64,000 bases of DNA. Source: Crotophaga sulcirostris. Taxonomy: Eukaryota > Chordata > Aves > Cuculiformes > Crotophagidae. The DNA is taken from assembly GCA_013397455.1 (NCBI GenBank), contig VYZB01000055.1, forward strand, positions 2,922,522 through 2,986,521. The letters are read 5' to 3'. The translations under genes were made by a program, and so were the position numbers. Positions within the stretch are counted from its first letter, which is position 1. Each line of letters starts with the position of its first letter. Below are positions 60,127 through 64,000 of this stretch, piece by piece. The notes beneath the pieces were generated by a model, which was given only the letters and a program-made list of their open reading frames with translations, was not told the DNA's origin and did not search any database.

Positions 60127-60197
60127 TGCTGCAATATTTATGCATCCATTATAATGCTAATGCGCAAGGTATTAGAAAGGCTATTTGCATTGCTGCA
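60127..60197. promoter_or_regulatory. Cluster of homeodomain- and POU-like motifs
   Basis: The block contains the octamer ATTTGCAT at 60183-60190 and several TAAT/ATTA and TTATGCAT-like sites within 70 bp, bounded by GCTGCAAT and ATTGCTGC, an inverted pair. The motif density resembles a vertebrate developmental enhancer. Conservation cannot be tested here. Confidence 0.25.
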
Positions 60198-63160
60198 CAG
60201 CCCCTTCAGCCTATGTACAATGCCAACAGAGAGAACAATTAGGACGCATGCATAACAAAAAGCCTCCAACCACAGGGTAGGCAGGTCCACTGAACCGGAT
60301 ACAGTATCTATGGGACCATCAGGGCTCCATAGAAATCCCCTCTGCTGGGTCACTCCATACCTCTTGCCCACACGTAGAATATGAAGCATTTTAAGACACA
60401 AAAGCACCTAAAGGATTAGTATGGCACAGGTACAACCAGTTTAGTGTGAGCACCAGTAGTGTGCTTCTCCACATGAACAACTACCAGGCTGGAGCACTGC
60501 TCACCCCCCCAGCAAAACCCCAACACCACTAACGGATAAGTCGCAAACTTTCAACTGTGCTAAAAAAATAAAATATTAAACAAACAGCTACATACTTTCC
60601 TGTGCGGGGGGGGAAAAAAACCAAACAAACAAACTAAAAAAAACATACAAAAACAACTCTCCAGCACTTTTTGTAACAAACAGGGAGGCAGGTGTGCAAA
60701 TTAGGATCTAATGTACAACCAGTCTGAGAATGCAGACCACACTTCTGAAGAGAAACCAAAAACAAACACATTCAAGTCTTTCCTATTTTTTTCACCTGCA
60801 CACCTAATGGTAAAACAATAGTAAAAGAACCAGATTGTTTTAAGAAGTTTTCCGACCATGCATCCCAGTGTTTATCTACACCAATTCACAGCCTCTTAAC
60901 GCATTCTCACACTAATCAGTGTGTCTACAATTACAGAAGGAGCCTATCCTATATTTCTCCTGAAGAGCAACACAGATAAAGTATTTCGACTGCAACAATT
61001 TCAAAACAGACCAGTATTAACAGTGCGGTATAAAATTACTTTTTTAGAAGAAATCACAAACATTGCATAATTTCTGTACAAAACATATCCATTATCTAAA
61101 GGTTAATGATGGAAAAAACTCTCAGTAATTAAAATTCCCTTTTTATCCAGAGACCATTGTTTTGCTGTACTGAAAATGCCTTGATTGAACCAAATCTGGT
61201 GTCAGAGTTAATAGTACGTTATGTGTATTTCACAAGGCAGCCAAGCCCAAGCAATGCAGCAAAAAACAAGCAAATTAAGGTCAGTTGCTAATACCACAAA
61301 CATCACCTTCTTATTTTACACAACCTGTTACATTTTATCTGGGTACGTTTTATAACACAGCAAGACTACTGTACCAAACAGACCAGACTATGTCAGCCGG
61401 TACAATTTTAATGTAAACAAGGCTCCTTTTTATCTCTACAATCTAGTTACAACTGGCTGTTTAATCTTCCCTACTGTGTCCTCCCCAGCCCTTTCTCTCA
61501 CACACAAACCCACCAGAAAAAAAAGAGACACAGAAATATCTCCTCTGAGATGCAGTTGCACGCAATAAAAATAAATGCAAGGTATCACAATGGCAGAGAG
61601 GAAAGCAGCCTCGCTCCAATTAAAAGAGCGTCCACAGAGCTGCCGCACAAAAAAAAAAATAAAATAAAACCCAATGAGCCTCAAAGCCTTTTGGGTGGGA
61701 AGCGCTGCGAGTCAAGCGGAGCGAGAGGGTATGGCGAGATGGACGTGGGTGCCTGTTACCACCCAAAACCCACCCGCTGAGGGGCACAGTGGCCAGGTGG
61801 GCATCGGGGTGAGCTGGGCGAGGGCAAGGTGTGAGGGCCACCTTCTCCTCCAGCCACGACACAAGTTTTCATCTTCTTGAGACACCAAGGAGAACCTGCT
61901 GCTAGAGAGACACCGCTCCTTGTTGGCCCCCACCCAGACTCTCCACGACAGCATTTGGGAAGCATCCGAGATCTCTTTAACGCAGTTTGAGTTCCTTACC
62001 ATCACACGAAACCTTCCCAAAAGAGAGCTCAGTTATTTGCAGGGCTTCCTTAACCTCATCAAGAAGGGGTCACAAAATGGGACCCTTCTCATCCACAACA
62101 AACAGAAGACACTTCCAACACGCACAAGCGGCACGCGCGCACGCAGGCACACGCGTCCACCTACTGCATGGGTGCTGTACGCACGGTGACAAGGACAAGC
62201 CAGGACTGCCACACACGCACTGCTTCAGCAAAAGCATTCTTTTCTAGAAAGCCACAGCCAAGCAACAATCAATCCCAGGGTTTCCTAAAAGGCACACGCA
62301 CGGCGACCTTCTCAGCAATTCATTTCTACGGGGTGCAGGACGGCAGCTGGAGAAAACAGCGGTGGTCTGAAGGAATCCCTTCCATCACACAAAATTCCTG
62401 AAGGAGAATCCACCCCTCAGTGCGATTTAAGTGTCAACATAACAAAGGAACGCCCCTCCCAGCACCTCCTGCCTTACAGATATGACATGCTGGAAAGGAA
62501 AAACTAGACTGGGAACGGCAGCTATTTGCAATCAGCACTGTTTATCCACCCTACCCTTGCCATCACCCCTAAGAAAAAAATGCTTGGGATTGTTTAGCAT
62601 TTCTAGAAAGAGCAGAATAGAGGGACACGACAGAAGACAGCATCCCCTTTAAGGATTCCTCGGTGTTCCTCAAAGGAAGGCTGTGGGCATGAGGAGAGCT
62701 TTGTATAGCATCATCTCTCTGTATTACAAGATTATATATAAAATTAGTTTTGCCTGACGTGCGTGTTTTGCCTTGCCACACGTACAGAAATCCTGATAGC
62801 TGACAAACATTAGCCTAAACTAAAAGGAACCCAGTTTTATATTACTAAAATAACCTCCCATTTTACTCATCCTGAGCAGAGAATAATTACACAGAAAACC
62901 AAAACAGTCAAACCCAAATCATGCAACAGGAATTAAGAGGATAAGGGTGTTACTAAAATTAACGTGTATGCACAACAGTGTAATAACAAATTCATAGGAT
63001 ACAGTAAATCTTTCCCAAAACCAGGCTAGGATTATATCAAGATCACCATACAGCATATGCCTGAAATATGGCTGAAAATAAGTGCGACTTAATTTGACCA
63101 CCACCTACTTTAAGCCCTTGATTTTTATAAATAGAAGCATCCAATAATGACTAGTGATTT

Positions 63161-63176
63161 AAAAAAAAAAAAAAAA
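63161..63176 (+). repeat. Poly-A run of 16 bases
   Basis: An A16 run; a second run of 15 A lies at 63283-63297. Both sit just outside the CpG island. Confidence 0.8.
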
Positions 63177-63399
63177 CAACACAGTTTAGAAGGTAAAACA
63201 AGTAGAAAGCCAAATATGCAAACAAGAAACAGTCACCCTGAAGGTAATTATTAAAACCAGCTTAATTTCTATTTTGATAGCCAAAAAAAAAAAAAAATCC
63301 CAACCAAGTAGTGCAGGAATAACAATACACACAATTACAACTCCCTGGTCATGAATATTCTACCTGGGAAGTGTCTGCACATGTGCAGGACTGAATAAA

Positions 63400-64000
63400 A
63401 CGCGTGCTTCCACAGCCCCATCTCAAGTACGCGAGTTAAAAATGACTGGGACTGTTCCAGCACTTTGCAATTGTTTCCTCACACCTTGCGACTGTTTGTT
63501 CCGGCTCCGTACCTGCTCCTGAACAGCAGCACGGTGCCACCGGACTTCAGTCCTGCTGGATTGCTGTACAGCTCACGCCCAGCCGCACTCACAGCCAACA
63601 CACACAGGGCCGTTCACCTTTCCTGAGGTTACTACAGCTTTTTTTAACCCTTTCCTAAGGGAAAGACAGGCGCAGCTCGGTCCAAACACCTCCCACAGCC
63701 ACGGCACAGGCGGGAAGGTGTCACACCGCTTTCTCCGCCGTTTCCAACACCGGGAAAAAAAATCACCTGGCTGGGCAGGAAGGCGACGGCTTTGGAAAGG
63801 AGATCCCGCCTCTCCGGCTCCATCAGAATTGGCACAACAAATCCGTGGGGTGAAACAGGAAAAGAGCCTCGCGGCTGTGCGGGAGGGTGGGGGACAGCCC
63901 TGCCGCCCGCCCTCACACGGGAGGGGATGCAAGAACTACCCGGAACGCAGGGAAAGCATCCAAACCATCGCCCTGCTCGTCAGCGGCACCGCGCGCGCGG
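63400..64000 (-). promoter_or_regulatory. SHOC2: CpG island at the window edge: likely SHOC2 promoter and non-coding exon 1
   Basis: CpG and GC content rise steadily from 63.4 kb and peak in the last 40 bases, which end in the self-complementary CCGCGCGCGCGG at 63989-64000. This is where SHOC2 exon 1 is expected, given the missing 5' leader exon. Candidate minus-strand donors are CCAG/GTGATT after 63767, AAAG/GTGAAC after 63618 and GGCT/GTGAGT after 63593; none can be chosen with confidence. In mammals the head-to-head neighbour is BBIP1, which would start just beyond the edge. Confidence 0.6.

Larger units (their letters stand above)
39074..63400 (-). other. SHOC2: SHOC2 intron 1 (right limit approximate)
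   Basis: More than 24 kb without a recognisable gene separates exon 2 from the CpG island at the right end, matching the very long first intron of mammalian SHOC2. It holds one CR1 copy, A and T homopolymers, CpG-enriched patches near 44.3-45.0, 55.0 and 61.7-62.3 kb, and motif clusters listed separately. The many open frames are short, overlapping on both strands, and look like chance. Confidence 0.7.

Noticed and set aside
63573..63932. Two overlapping minus-strand frames in the CpG island
   Set aside because: High GC lowers stop frequency. SHOC2 exon 1 is non-coding in known species, and neither frame has a plausible protein.

Overview
The window is vertebrate nuclear DNA, almost certainly from a bird. 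It is AT-rich and intron-dominated, has typical GT-AG splice sites, carries several truncated CR1-type LINE tails (the dominant avian retroposon), and holds one recognisable gene. There is no bacterial, phage or plasmid content.

The gene is SHOC2 (SUR-8), the leucine-rich-repeat scaffold of the SHOC2-MRAS-PP1C phosphatase holoenzyme that activates RAF. It lies on the minus strand. All eight coding exons can be placed to the base: 38838-38136, 26235-26098, 16431-16301, 12874-12686, 11452-11330, 9274-9137, 8670-8553 and 7363-7155. They sum to 1749 nt, which is 582 codons plus a stop and equals the human length. Every junction has a GT donor and an AG acceptor, and all phases agree. The first coding exon carries a 235-nt 5' UTR segment (39073-38839) with a clear acceptor at 39074-39075. 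A non-coding exon 1 must therefore lie upstream, inside or beyond the CpG island that begins around 63.4 kb and runs off the right edge.

Layout, left to right: 1 to about 6.1 kb is downstream intergenic or distal 3' UTR; about 6.15-7.15 kb is 3' UTR with a 30-N gap in a TA-rich tract; 7.15-38.8 kb holds the coding exons and introns 8 to 2; 38.8-39.07 kb is 5' UTR with upstream ORFs; 39.07 to about 63.5 kb is the large intron 1; the end is a CpG-island promoter. Five CR1 3' fragments lie in introns 8, 4, 2 (two copies) and 1.

No previously undescribed system of genes is visible. The observations most worth checking are these: an exon 3 acceptor immediately followed by a consensus-like donor (a recursive-splicing style AG/GTGAGT junction whose use would skip 46 codons in frame); four upstream ORFs in the exon 2 leader, one ending in an ATGA overlap with the SHOC2 start; CpG-dense islets inside introns 1 and 3; two RFX X-box-like sites; and a POU/homeodomain-like motif block near the promoter.
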